DNA of 64,000 nucleotides from Lyophyllum atratum (Eukaryota; Basidiomycota; Agaricomycetes; Agaricales; Lyophyllaceae), in contig JACGCN010000007.1 of the NCBI GenBank assembly GCA_014905825.1, positions 124,001 through 188,000 on the forward strand. Reading direction: 5' to 3'. Numbering within the stretch: the stretch's first letter is position 1; each line of letters opens with the position of its first letter. Position numbers and translations under genes: made by a program. Of this stretch, positions 1 to 14,150 are shown in pieces. Under the pieces are notes generated by a model that saw only the letters and a list, made by a program, of their open reading frames with translations, was not told the origin of the DNA and did no database searches.

Positions 1-203
1 CAACAGTTGTTTTCATGGTGGCCTATGAGTGGATGATATTTTTGTATGCGGAATGTTAAATCATATTACATCGACTCAGGTCATTTACAATCATACACGC
101 ATTCAGCCCGTAAACAGAGTATAATGATAGGAATATAGGCAATACAGAAAAAGCAGCAAGATCCAAAGCAGTGCAAAGATGGGATACAATAGAAACAACT
201 TCG

Positions 204-3200
204 TCATTCATCATATTGGGTGAGCTAAGGAGGGATAAGGCCATCATTCGCTGAAGAGCATTAGTTGGTAAACTCACATCTAATGTTAGCGTGCGTGAAC
301 TATTGACCTCCTGGTCACGATATATACCGACGAGAGAATTGCCACGTTCATAAAGCGAGCCCTTCAAACTGATGACGATAAACTGGAATGTATCAGATGC
401 TTGTGCGCGGATATAATTGGCGATCTTTGCAACATTTGTGTTGTCAAGTGCAGCGTCAACTTCGTCCAGAACAAAGAACGGGGCGGGCTGGTAACTTAAG
501 ACCACATCATATCAGCAATGTTCCCACTAGAGTCCGAGGACAATTACCTGTGAATGGCAAAGAGCAGGGCAAGTGCCGCAACGGTCTTCTCACCACCCGA
601 GAGCTGCTCCATATCTCTGAACCGCTTCATCGGCGGCATAGCATGATATTTGATGCCTCCAGCGTACGGTTCCTGTACAGTTTGTCAGCTGGTAAGATCA
701 CCGAGATCAACATACGACATACCTCGCTATCCTCCAAACTAAGGTATGCGACACCTCCCATAGGCGAGGCCTTGCCCTTCGTCAGATCTTTGTATACCTG
801 ATCGATGCGGTCGGAGATATGGTTATACGCCTTGTTAAACAGTTCGCATCTTAAACGTTCGTTAGCCAAGCACGGGGACCGAGATGCTCGGACTGCATTA
901 CCTTCGCCTTTTCACATCCTGGAACTCATCCCGCGCCGATTTAGAGTCTTTACGCGCTTTATCCGCTTCTCTTTCCGTATCCGCGAGCTTAGCTTCAACA
1001 TCATCAAGACTGCAACAAAGGTCGTCAGGAAAGTGATTGCGAAGATAATGAAGCAGAGAGCGTACCGCTCGATCGCCTTCAAGTTAGGCGCCATGCGCTC
1101 AATCTCAGTGTTCAGCTTGGCGATTTCCTTGTCGAAATCCTCCACCGAGCCACCTTCGCGTGTCTCCTCATCCAAGCTTTCAAAGTCAACCTCGATGCCA
1201 AAGTCCTGCACCTTCTTCGGCTGCTGCGTCCCATCTTCGTCCTCGTCAACGTCCATCGCGACTTCTTCTCGGAGGTTCTAAGAACGGATATCAAATACTA
1301 ATCGTTTAGCACGATGCATAGACCATACCTCTTCCATAGGCACATTCTTCAGATTCCCTCGCAGCAGCGGAAGCTGTATCTCCTCCAGACGACATTTACG
1401 GTAGATCGCCGACCGCTCCAACCCCAGCTTCTCAATCTCGTCGTTCTAAGCACAGCGTTAGTATGATTCCAACAGCCCAAAACAAAGAGGGGAGCCACTA
1501 ACACATGTGGCAATTTCCTTGAGCGCCATATCCAGCGCCTTCGCCGCCTTGGTCGTTGTCTTCTTCACCGCCTCCACAACCTTATTCTTCTCTTCCAACG
1601 TTTCCTGTATCTCCCCCAGCTCCTCCCTCAGACCCGCAATCGTGCTCTCAAATGCTACAATCTCCTCCTTGAGCGTGTCCCGGTGTGCCTCCCATTTTGC
1701 AAGGTTCGCCTCCTCGGCTGCAATCACCCCCTCGAGATTTGCTAGCCGCTCACCTGTGGTCTTCAGGCCTTCCGCCTCGAAGTCGGCCCTAAGATGCTCT
1801 AGTCAGACCCCGAAATGTGAAAGATACGGAAACGACCCACTGATGACCGAGCCGGGCAATCTGCGTCTCGAACTGCAACCTCGCCTTGCTCTCCTCCTGG
1901 GCAACCTTCATCTGACGCTCCTCGTACTCGCGAATATTCGCAACCCCGATCTTCTTGCAGAACGCCTTAAAGACGTCGTCTTCAGCTGCGTTGACGACCG
2001 CTGACAGTTGTGCGATTTGCGCTACGCAAGTGGCATGGCTCTTTTCCACCTATCGAAAAATGAATGTTGTCAGTACATGATGATATGCGGGGCAACAGGA
2101 TGGACTCAACCTTCTTCAACTCGGGGGTGGTCTGCTTTATCTCCTTCTCGAGGTGCTTGAGTTCATCTTTTAGCCCAGTGATACGGAGTTTACACGCGCT
2201 CTGGGACGCTCAGAGTCAGTACGTCCTTAAGAAATGGAAATGATAATAAGGGGCCTCACCAAGTCGTCCCTCGCCACCGTGATAACCGAGTCCAAACGTG
2301 AGATCTCCGCAATGAGGTTCTCGTCCGTCTGGCCACGCGGCTTTTGCTTCGCAAGTTCGCGCATTTGCGCCTTGAGACCATCCCGAACTCGCATCAGACC
2401 TGCCAATAGCACACTCCATGAACATATGTATCCCGTCAACCAAGAGAATACTTACCCTGCACGTCCTTCTCATCCCACTTCTTCCCCACCCCATGTGTAC
2501 TCCTGCCACCCGTGATAAGCCCACTCTTATGTATGACCGTCCCCTCCAGCGTAACAGCTACCACAATGCCCAGTCAGCAAACACCTAAAACCAAAGAGAA
2601 TGGCGTACCCTTCACCTCCTGACCCTTCTCATAGCACACATACCTCGCACTCTCCATCGTATCACACACCAGCGCATTCCCACACGCATGGTGTATGGCC
2701 CGCTCGACGGCGCCCTCGCTGACGATGACGTCCACGGCGAGCCGTACCCCTTTGGCGAAGGACCGGAATTTGTCGTTTACGGGTTTCACTTGGATGGTGT
2801 CAAGAGGGATAAAAGTCGCCTGGCCTGCGCGTTGATTGCGCATATACTTCCGAAAGATGTCAGTATGAAGTATGATATAGACAAGGGTGCAAGGATCGAG
2901 GATGACGGCCACATACCTCAATACAGTCAATCGCAGTCTTCTCCTCGTCGACCACAATTGCATCAATATTTCTCCCAAGCACAACTGACATCGCCGTCTC
3001 ATACTTCCTCGCAATGGGCTTACACAAATCCACCACACGGCCTCGCACACCTACCATATCGTCAGCCCCTCTACAAAGGAAAGGAGGACCAAATCACTCA
3101 CCCGGAAATATACGCTGCAGACTCGCCAGCGTCTCCTTCAGCCTCACCTCCCTCTCCGACTCATTCCTATCCACACCCGCCTGCAACAGCTGCTGATACA

Positions 3201-4942
3201 CAGCCTGCAGCTTCTCATCCGCCTCCTGTTCCAGCTTTGAAATCCTTGTCTTCTCGGACTGCTGATTCTCAAGCTCCTGGCGTATCCGCGCGAGTTCGGC
3301 CTGTAGAGACGTGATTTTCGCTTCGAGCTGTGGGGGCGTGTGAGCTATGTTAAAGTGAGGGTGCGAAGAGGGAAAGGAGCAGGCACCTCGGCTTTTTTCT
3401 CGGTCTGGGTGGTTAGTTCTTCGGCGCGGGTGTCGCGTTTCTCGCGGAGACCCGACTCGCGCTCGATGAGCTGGGCGAGCGTCCGGCTGACGGTCTTTTC
3501 ATCACGCGTCAGACGTTCAAGCTGCTGTCGCTCGTCAATCGCGAGTACGTTTGCCGCCGCTTTCCTTCAAGAAGTTGAATACATAAATAGCAAACGACGA
3601 ATGAACACCCACAGTTTCCGGTACTCCTCTAGGCTCTCCTCGCTAAGCGCCATGTTCTTCTGCGAGGCCTTACGTTGCTCTTCCTGTGCTGCATCTGCCG
3701 CCCGCCTCACACTCTCCAGCTCCTTCTGCAGCGCCTCCACCCGTTCCCGCAACTTCTCCTCGCTCCGCGCTACCTCTTCCTTCGTCTTGCCTGTATTGTT
3801 GATCTTGCGTGTGCTATGGGTGATCTGTGCCTCTACCGCCACGAGGTCAGGTTTCTATAGAGTCGTGAGTGTCAATTTACTTGAGCTCTTAAAGCACTCC
3901 CACCTTGCCATCCACAGCCTTCTCCGCCTTCTTGATAGCCTTTTCCTTCTGCATCACGCTCCCCCGGACCTTCGCCTGCTCCGCCCTCGCCACCTCAAGC
4001 GCCTTATCATGCACACGCTGCTCCGCCCTCTGCCCCGCCAGCTCCTTATTCTTCGCCACGACAGTCCGCGCATTCTCCTCCATCGCCTCCTCGATCTGAT
4101 ACAGCTTAAACAAATGCCTCCGCAGAATGAGCTCATCCTTCTCGGCGCACAGACTCTCGAACCGCTCCGCCTCGCCCTTTTGCTCCTTGTACGTCTTGAT
4201 TTCGCCGGCTATACCGCGCCGCTTCGTGAAATTGAACGTCGCGTTTTCCGTCGCGCGTTCCTGCGCCTCTTTCGCCTTTTCATATTCGGGGGCAAGTTCG
4301 AGGGAGCCGCTAATTTGGTCAATGAGTCGCGAGAGTTCGCGTGGGGACTGGGAGGCGACGGCTTCGACGTCGCCCTGAAAGACGAGAAAGTTTTTGGCTT
4401 TGACGAGGATGTTATGTCCACTAAGAGCGGAATTATAGGCGGAGTACGTGACGGCTTTGTTATTGAGCTTGTACTCCGAGGCACCAGTAGTCGAAACCCT
4501 AGATAGAAGTCAGGATCTGGAAACACATTAAGCTCGCGACATACGTTCGTTGAAACTTCCACTCCTTGCCCTCCGCATCCGTATACACAGCCAGCACCCA
4601 CGCCTTCTTCGCAGTGCCCTCTCCATCTTCCTCCTCCTCATCTTCCTCCGCCCCTGCTTCCGACCCGTCTTCGACGGCAAGCCGCCTGCCGCGATACACG
4701 AGATCCTTCAGCTGGGAACTGCGCAGCTGCGCGCTCTTCACACCGAGCACAAACGAGATGGCGTCCATGAGATTCGACTTGCCCGCGCCATTGGGACCGA
4801 TGACCGACGTGAAGTTTCGAAAGGGCCCGATTGTCTGGTGGCCTCTGCAGAAATAGTGAGATCTTCCCTGACCATGATGCAGGGGGAATTGAACATACCT
4901 ATAAGACTTGAAATCGCATACTTCGATGCGCACGAGAGGCAT
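204..4942 (-). CDS. SMC1: Cohesin ATPase subunit SMC1 (multi-exon)
   Basis: SMC1 is one of the two SMC ATPases of the cohesin ring that holds sister chromatids together. The N-terminus starts at 4942 ([15 protein letters not shown]) and carries the Walker A motif GPNGAGKS near 4800. An acidic insert follows near 4620-4680. Long coiled-coil exons flank a hinge domain at about 2600-3060. The C-terminal head carries the Walker B/D-loop stretch [13 protein letters not shown] near 440-490. The open frame runs past 280, but GTGAGT at 272-277 is a good donor. A 53-nt intron (225-277) leads to a last exon of six codons, LTQYDE, then stop at 204. This gives the usual SMC1 ending and is why I end the gene there. 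At least ten introns are implied. I see no broken exon, although I did not join every exon. The gene lies 292 bp downstream of PEX3 on the same strand; no functional link is evident. Confidence 0.93.
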
Positions 4943-5234
4943 GGCTGAGACGGCTGAGGGTGGTAGCCAACCTGTGAACGCGGCGAGACAGAACGCGTCT
5001 GATAGTCACGTTCCCACAGTCACAATCACCACATTTGGCAGTTATCATTATTTGAGTATCGCGTCCAAGGTATTCTCTTCGTCGTCCTACAAACAAGCGT
5101 TTTCTATGCTAACCAGTATATATACTTCTTGGCAGACTCCGACCCCAAAGCTCTACCTTGTCTCCCGCACGTGCGTACGGCCCAATGGTATCCTGTACAC
5201 ACCGTCCATTCCAATTACAACACAACCTCACCCG

Positions 5235-7246
5235 TCACCGAAACCGGTCCTCAAACTTCGCAAACACAATCCCAGAAAGACACTCCACCTCTCTCACCGC
5301 CAATAAACCCTACAAAAACAAGCACAAAACGATTAACCCCGACCAAAAATAAAAAACACAAGCCATGCCCACTCACATCCACCAGCTCATTCGGCAGCGC
5401 ATTCATCGCCAGCCGACTCCACCTCGCCAAGCCCGGCAGCAGCCCCGCCAGCCGTATCCTCACCGGCTCCCCTACAAGCCCCGGCCCCGACTCAACAAAC
5501 ACGCTCCTCTCCAGCCCCTCAAACAGCACCTCCGTCGCATGGTCCAAACACACCTCCAGCACTCTTGTAAAATCCGACGACGCGACGATCGCGCGCGTCT
5601 CCTCCAGCAGCGCCGTGAACGCCGGGTCCTGCACGTCGTAGGGATGAGGTACGGCGGGGAGGTGCGGATGGGATTGGGAGAGCTGGGAGGAGGCGGCGTC
5701 GTCGCATTCGAAGAGGTCGTAGGGTGCGGAGGCGGCATGGGAGGGGAAGCCGCCTTGCGTGAGGACATGTTGAACCGTCTCGGGCGTGGGAGGGAGAAGA
5801 GACGAAACGAAACTATTCCCATCGTTAACATCCATCTCTCACTGTCCATATCCATAATATCCACATACTTTATTCGTCGTTCCTTCCCTTCAAATGTAAC
5901 TTCATGCTCCACCCTCCGCCGAACATCGCTCACCAGTCTATGCAAATCAATTGCCGCAAGCTTACTCTTCAACGACACTCTGCACGATCCATCAGACCCA
6001 GTTTCTCCAAAAAGTAAGTCCACGGTACTCACCCTTCAAACGCCTCCTCAACCCCCCGCCTTACCCTCTCCCCAACATCCTTCCACCCCACATGCAAAAT
6101 CCACCAACTCATCGTCAAAAACCGACTCTCCACCTCCTCACTAATCTCCCCCCCCTCCACCCCCGGCTCCTCGTCGCCCAGAAGCGCCGACATATCCCCC
6201 GCCAACAGGTCCTCCAAGCCCTTCCCCGAGTTCATGAGAATATTACTTAGAGAGAGCTCATCCTCGAGGCGGTCCTGCATCCGTTCCTCCCGCTCCATCT
6301 GGAGCACAGATTGCACGTACTTTGTCCGCGCAAGGAGCGTCAACTGGATCGTGGTGAGCAGCGCCAGAAGCGTAGTCGAGTACAGCGTCGTCAGCGTCCT
6401 TGTAAACGCTAAAATCGCGCTCGTCAGCCCAAGCACACGGATCCCCAAAAGCAACTCACTAAGTATCTTCACCTCATTCCACAGCTCCGCCGTCGTCCTC
6501 GCGCTGCTCGAGTCCGACACCATCGAAGAACTCATCACACTCTCCATCTAATATAAAAATAAGCTCCACTTCAGCCCAGAACGAAAACACCACCCACCGT
6601 CCCCGACCCCGCCACAGAAACGCTCTCCACCGTCCCAATCGACTCCGCCATCCTCCCCGCCTCCTCCCCCTCCCCCCCATGCCCCCTCGGCGTCCCAGAC
6701 GACTCCACCCAGCTCTGCAGCCCCGACGTCGACATCTCCGATACCGAACCTCCCGCCGCCGCGACCACTTCATGCCCCTCCACCGACGCGAGTGACACCA
6801 CCCCCGACCCCGCATCCGAGCGCGCATCCACCACCTCCACACTACTCCCCACACTCGACGGCGCCCTCTCCCTCCTCGCACTCTCCAGCCTCGCCCTCGA
6901 CCGACTCTGCAGCTCCGCCGTCAACCCCTCCACGTCCATCTCACTCAACACCCGATCCGACAGCGTCTGAATGAGCGCCATCACCGTATACGAGACATTA
7001 TCCTGCGTCCCCCGAAACCTCCTCTTCAAACTACACCCCCAATCAACAACCCACACCAATTAATTCCCAAGTACCCCGGAAGACTCACTTTTCACGGGCC
7101 ATACGTTCCTGCTCCAGCCTATCCTTGACCTCCTCAAGCCGGTCCCGAACATAGCTCCGGACGATATACGCACCGCCCACGATCACCGCAGCTTTAGAGA
7201 GCCCTTTCCGCCGTTCCGAAACGAAAGATCTGACGCTAGTCAACAT
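5235..7246 (-). CDS. PEX3: Peroxin-3, peroxisomal membrane biogenesis factor
   Basis: Pex3 is the membrane docking factor that recruits the Pex19-cargo complex when peroxisomal membrane proteins are inserted. The start at 7246 (MLTSVRSFVSERRKG) gives a short basic N-terminus followed by a hydrophobic anchor (AAVIVGGAYIVRSY), as in the family. An upstream in-frame M at 7303 would add a non-conserved extension. A central helical segment (RTLTTLYSTTLLALL) corresponds to the conserved core and is followed by a region rich in E, D and R. The low-complexity insert near 6580-6900 is rich in S, T and P. The last exon was set by splice sites: donor GTGAGT after NELVD near 5375, acceptor ending at 5310, then a short tail GLLAVREVECLSGIVFAKF and stop at 5235. 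Four or more exons are implied. Identification rests on the N-terminal anchor, the core and the NELVDGL ending. Confidence 0.85.
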
Positions 7247-7686
7247 GGACGACGGGGGAGGACACCACAGGTAGTCCGGCAACGTCGTCGTCGCGCCAAA
7301 CACATGAATTTCATGCTTACGTCAGCTGCTCAAGGTCGTCTCGTCGACGCACTACTTAGTCTCGATACCAGCCGTTACGGATATGGTACACTCTGGTGGG
7401 GTGTAATTAGCCTTGGAAGTCGTTACCCCCCTCGCACAATCCCAAAAAGGAACACCTCAATTTTTCTGATTAAACAATGCACACACTCATTCAGATAAAA
7501 CACTGCGATAACTGACAAGGTGACTGGGTTCGAGTCTATCGACGCACTCGATTCCCTCTATTAATAATAAATCTACAAATTACAATTAACTCATTATAAG
7601 TGGTCTCATGGTATGATAAGCAAGAATATGGACGTCTGGACCCCTCCTTTGAGTCAGTGAAAGCAACCAAAAACACAGTAGGAACA
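7247..7686. other. Intergenic: PEX3 promoter side and MAPK 3' side
   Basis: 440 bp between two minus-strand genes. No conserved coding sequence was seen. It contains an AT-rich stretch (7550-7600) and a TTCGA-containing B-box-like word near 7531 that does not fold as a tRNA T-arm. Confidence 0.5.
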
Positions 7687-9195
<1,509 letters not shown>

Positions 9196-9830
9196 GGGTT
9201 GAGGAAGAGAGCAAGTCTTGTACGCGAACAGAAGCTGGTACACAATAACGGCATTTGCCGGACCTCGACATCATCACCGGAGGCTTTAAACGTCGTTCCG
9301 TGTTAGCACAAAGTTATTCCCGCAGCGGGTCAGTCCATTCCAGCGTCTCCCCGATATACTGATTTGCGCGCCCATCATCAGCCCTTTGTGTGTCCATCCC
9401 AGATTCGAGAAATGATTGCGTTGGTACTTGCTGTGATTGGCGGTATACGTCCCTGCTACAAGAACAGTCAAGAACTAAAAGGGTTCATCCAGCATCATGT
9501 ATTCTGGACTCGGAGGTCGGTAAATAGAATCTCTAGCGTTCCCTCAAACGTGCATCATGTCTGTACTTTCAGACCGCCTAACCTATTCCATCTCGCTCAA
9601 ACAGCAAATTCCTGATCACCGCCCAAATGGAGGAACGAGCGCCGCCACGAAGCCCGACTAGGTAGCCAAATCTAGGAGGCTGACACAACCACCAACCCGG
9701 GGAAGGCGCTGCGGGGTACTCCCCAACTCGGTCCCTGTTCTCCGCCTTCCTAGTCCGAAGGGTACTGATCGAATCACACACCGCCCCCATCAGCGAACTC
9801 TTTGCCAGGTCACCTCATCCCCGTCGTAGA
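9196..9830. other. Intergenic upstream of the MAP kinase
   Basis: 635 bp with no frame that resembles a protein. It probably includes the MAP kinase promoter at its left end. Confidence 0.5.
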
Positions 9831-10203
9831 GATGAACTTGTCGCAGCGGTCGAGGCGCACAAGCGAGTACTTGTGGAGGATCATCTTCGCAGGCTCTTTT
9901 GTATCACCGGCCTAGCGCAGACGCACAGGAACCAGGGCCGCTTTGATGAGGCGGAGAAACTTTACGTCGCAGTACTCGAGACAAGCGAGGCGGCTACTTA
10001 GGGAGGAGCACCCCAATACTCCTTGCGAAATCTATTCTAGCAGAGAGACATTGCCATCACGGCCGTTGGGGGGCAGAAGCTTGAAGCCCTGCTGATGGAG
10101 GCAAGGAAGCACATACCCCATCCGGAGCTCATCTGTATCTCGGAACTGGCTCAGACATATCAGATCCAAGGCCCTTTCGACGAGATGGAAGAGTGTGTTG
10201 GTA
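9831..10203 (+). pseudogene. Decayed TPR-repeat fragment (kinesin-light-chain-like type)
   Basis: Two degenerate tetratricopeptide units can be read on the plus strand. The first reads GLAQTHRNQGRFDEAEKLY (about 9910-9965), preceded by AVEAHKRVLVEDH. The second reads ISELAQTYQIQGPFDEMEE (about 10135-10190). Between them the frame contains a stop (TAG near 9998) and drifts. This pattern (LAxTYRNQGRWxEAE) is that of the KLC-type TPR arrays at the C-terminus of fungal NB-ARC/NACHT-type proteins. No nucleotide-binding domain or start is nearby, so this is a relic of a larger gene. It could instead be one exon of an unrecognised gene, but the stop argues against that. Confidence 0.55.
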
Positions 10204-10823
10204 GGTGATCGTCTCTGTGCCAAAGAAAAGCATTGAGCTCACACTAGTAGCGGATTTGTTAGCATAGTACCTTTCTGACATCGCCCCACCTCGTAATATA
10301 CAGTGTTACATGCATAATCGCAATGCAACTCGTTCTCGAATCAGACGCAGTCACCACGCCCATACTGACCTCAATACACTCTCCAACTCAAGATAAATGT
10401 AACTAAATAAACAGATGTTATCACATTGTGTTTTGACGCTACTCCGCCTCCTTGTACACCCGTCATAAATACTACTACGCATACGAGCCACGATCCCCTC
10501 TCGGATGTTCACAATCGAGCTGTCGCTTCACGCAACGAAGTCACAATCAATACGTTAAAAAAGGGACACAGAGAGAATGATTCTACAGAAGAAACAGACA
10601 CGAAAATGGAAAGATCGAACAATGTCAGTAGGTACGAGTACTGATTATATTACGCTTTTGGCAGATGAGTCTGTGCGCGGCGTAGCTTGTAGTATGATGA
10701 CGACGATGTGGCCAAAAAAAAAAGAAAAAAGAAAAGAAAAAGCAAAACGATGAGTAGAGGACCGACGACAAGCAAGCAGGGCGGGCGGAGTGTCGCTTTT
10801 AATCCACGTTCGCCCAAGACGCC
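10204..10823. other. Intergenic: 3' side of the CCCH gene
   Basis: 620 bp without a recognisable gene. It contains an A/G-rich tract at about 10710-10745 just beyond the stop of the CCCH gene. Confidence 0.5.
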
Positions 10824-13504
10824 TCATCCATCCATGCTGAACAGATCGTCGTCATCATCACGGCTCACCACAGGCCCGCTCAACGGGCTCAGCGGCCCCA
10901 CCTGCTGCTGGGGATACCTCCCACCACTAACATTCCTCGTCAGCCCCGGCGGCGCCATCGTGCTCCCCTGCGTCGGCCCCATCCCCGGACCCACCGGTAC
11001 AGGCGCCGCACCCCCTTGACCTTGAGTTCTCGACGCAGTAGCCGTAGCCGCAGAGTACGACAAGCGCGAGAACATGCCGTCCAAGCCCGACGAATTACCC
11101 GACGGCGGAGACGCCGCCTTCCATCCGCCGTACGGACCGCTGCTCGGGATGCCGGCGTTGGAAGCGGGATCCGCGGGTGGCGTGCCACCGCCGAAGATGC
11201 TGGCGCTGCCCGGGGAGGCGAGCGGGGGGAGTGCGTGGATGCGCGAGTAACCGGCTGCGAGGCCCTGCGGGAGACTCTGTCCCGGTGCATGCGACTGGAG
11301 CGCACGGGCGCCAGGGGAGAGGAGGTGTGAGCCTTCGTCGGGGTTGGGGTTGTTGGAGGCGGGGTTGGAGGGGATGGGCCGTGCGGTGTGGGGTTGGGGG
11401 TGTAGATGGAGGTGTTGGTGTTGGGTAAGATCGAAGGGCGAGGGAGTGGCGCGGTATGTGTGGAGTGTGTTCGTCTGCGAATTGGTATGGGTGTGGATGT
11501 GGTTACCTGGAGAGCCGGAGAGGGTCGGCCCGCCACTGAGGAGGTAGTTGTTGGCCAGCGTCGAGCCAGCCCCTGTTCCGCCGTACATCGGTCCACTAGT
11601 ATTCCTCACGCCTCTTCCCAACCCGCCGAGGCCCAACTGTTGCGCCTGAACTTGCTTTGCCTTCGATGTCAGGTAATGCGAGTGAAGGCCAGGCAGGAAC
11701 GCCGCACTAGCATTGCTTGGGCTGAGGTTCATCATTCCGCTGCCTGCGCTGCCCATGCTCATGCTCAGCATGTCGTCACCCCCACCATTGTGTCCATGTG
11801 GCATCCCAGCGTCGAAGCGAGGCACGAATGACGAAGAAGGCGTGCCTCTATGTGTAGGAGGAGAGGAGGGTAGAGGACCTGCGTTGTTTTCGGCCCAAAT
11901 CGACCTGACGTCGCCTAGGAGCGACGGGGCAGGGACTGAACGTGAGTAGCGATGACCCATACCCTGCCCACCACCACCCATACCCACACCCGCGCCTCCC
12001 AGCTCCCCGGTGACAAAACCAGCACCAGAGGCACCAAGAGCGGTCGCCGGACCCTGCCCTGAATTGCTCCTCGACATCCTTCTGCTCCTCTCCTCCGGTG
12101 TAAGCAAATCCGTCAACGAGCTGGGCAGGAAATCTTCAAAATCTCCGTCCTCCACAGCGACGTCTTGCCCGCGTCCAGCACCAGGTCTTCCCATACCCAA
12201 CCCAGACCTCTTAGCACCATACTCCTCGACTTCGAACCCAATATCGTACTCGCCACGCCCTCCACCATTCATCCGCTGCTGCACCGACGACGGCACCATC
12301 CCCGCGAATCCACCCGTCCCAATGCTGCCGCTCTCCCCGCCGCCGCTGCCCCATCCCTTCCTCCCGCCCATCATCGCCAGCCCGCTCCCGAGACTGGCAG
12401 CCATACCACCAGTACCGTTGTACGACCCTCCTCCCGACAGGAACACGGATTGCGTCCCTGGCGCCGAAAATGGCGAGCTCGACAAGAAGTTATTCCCGTT
12501 ATCTGATGCGCCCGGGGCGACGTTGATGCCATTAAGATGATGAGGGGAGGTGCCCGGCGAGAACGTCGTGCCGTTCGTCCTAGAGGCGCTGCTGGGGGGA
12601 GAACCGATAGGTCCAAAGTCCGTTGCAGGTTTTGTAGGTGTGGCGGCGGTACGCGGGGCGGAGGCAGGTAGGGGTGCAGGGGATTTTGGCTTGGACGACG
12701 CCTCAATCTCTTTGCTTGGAGTCGGGTCTGCAGAGGCAGACGGGGTCGGGGCAGCAGTACTATCTTGCGATGCCTGCTTTCCCTGTGCAGGGGCGGTTGC
12801 TAGCTTCACGCCGTCGCCTTCCAGGTCGTCGAGAACACCAAATGAAGCAAGCGGTGGTGCGGGTGCAGACGGAGAAAGGGTCGCCTTCAGCGGCATGGAC
12901 ATTGGTGGACGTCCAGTTGGGGTGGAAGATGCGATACGAGTGGGAGCAGTCGAGCCACCAGCGAGCAGGGGGTTGCGGTTCCCTAAGTTGCCAGAATTCG
13001 GCGCATGGCCGTCACGTTTTGGATTGCCTCCCCGTCCATTTTTTCCATCCCTCCCACCTCTCTCAGACCGCTCTCCGCGCTCGCCACCACCGGCAGCCGC
13101 TGCTGCAGCGATCTGGGCAGTCTTCTTGTTCTTTCGATCCATAGCCATGTTCTGGCCCGGCAGGATATGTGCCAGAGCGCATTTGTGGCCAAATTTGCAG
13201 TTACCCTTGACGAACCACGCACAGGTCTCCTTCTGGCCGCCTGGTTCTGTGAGGGTGTGGGAGAATGGGCAGGATGATCCGGCTGTGCACCCGCCCACTT
13301 TGTAGAATTTACATGGGACATGCGATAGATCCTTGGATGCTATAAGAAAACGCATGATGAGTTGATAAGTATACAATTTTAAGCATAACGATACGCACAT
13401 TTAGCGGCTGCTGCTGCAGAGGCTTTTTGCCTCCCCCCTCGATCGCCTCGCTCGCCTCGTTCTGTGTCCCTTTCCCTGTCGTCGGGCGATTCCGTAGCCG
13501 GCAT
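10824..13504 (-). CDS. CCCH zinc-finger protein, Cps3/Lee1-like
   Basis: About 870 residues with two adjacent CCCH fingers of the form C-x7-C-x5-C-x3-H near the N-terminus (CKFYKVGGCTAGSSCPFSH and CAWFVKGNCKFGHKCALAH). A very long low-complexity tail rich in G, S, P and N follows, ending DDDDDLFSMDG. The fingers match the fungal Cps3/Lee1 family of putative RNA-binding proteins. The long open frame begins inside an intron. A GTGCGT donor near 13400 and a TATAG acceptor near 13338 join a first exon beginning MPATESPDDRERD at 13504 to SSKDLSHVPCKF. That start puts the finger in the family's usual context (basic stretch, then LSHVPCKF). The tail looks disordered. Target RNAs cannot be told from sequence. 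Confidence 0.85.
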
Positions 13505-14150
13505 TGAGATACTGTGACAGAAAATTTACAGTGGGGGGGAAGGAAAAGAGAGTACAGATGATGTGGTCGCGTAGAGAAAGCTGTATGCCTGAGCAGACGT
13601 AAACGACGAGCTGCGAGCAGGCCAAGAAAAGATTTCCCTGCAAAACTGCTAACACGTGGAATTAGGTAAGCCATGTTCCGTTCTGCCTTCAACCACCTTG
13701 ACCTGCATTCCTGTCTTCAGACTACGCCCGTTGCGCCATGAGTAAGGATTCTGTCGGCTCAGTTACCCACATCTTATGATAGATGTTCACAGGACGCTAT
13801 GCTCATTTGAGATTCGCTCGCTCCCAATGGGTAATCCTCGGCTTGCTGTCAACAATGATCCATAACCACATCTCCTTCTTCGCTCTCCCATCTCGGCCAT
13901 CCGTTCAATGAGATTTCTCACTGTCAGCTCAGAAGCGCACACCAGGGCGTAATCAGCTCCCCAGAAAATGCGATAACACATCCGCTTATCAGATAAGACC
14001 GACAACACCTCGGCCACGCATGGTGTCATCTGGGAAAAACCTTCCAAACCGCGAATGCTATTTATACTCGTGAGTTATCTGATTAGATGAACTCCTCTTC
14101 CACGGCGCTAAACCAGCGTCGATCAGCGAGTAACAGGAAAATCCCTTGCC
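13505..14150. other. Intergenic between the CCCH gene and the ferric reductase relic
   Basis: About 640 bp. Open frames here show no family resemblance. It probably holds the CCCH promoter and leader at its left end. Confidence 0.45.

Noticed and set aside
3340..4506. 388-codon plus-strand frame
   Set aside because: Antisense to SMC1 coiled-coil exons; composition is the complement of charged helices and it resembles no protein.
7500..7560. tRNA-like B-box (GGTTCGAGTC) in the PEX3-MAPK intergenic region
   Set aside because: The flanking bases do not pair as a T-stem and no A-box or acceptor stem was found at a suitable distance.
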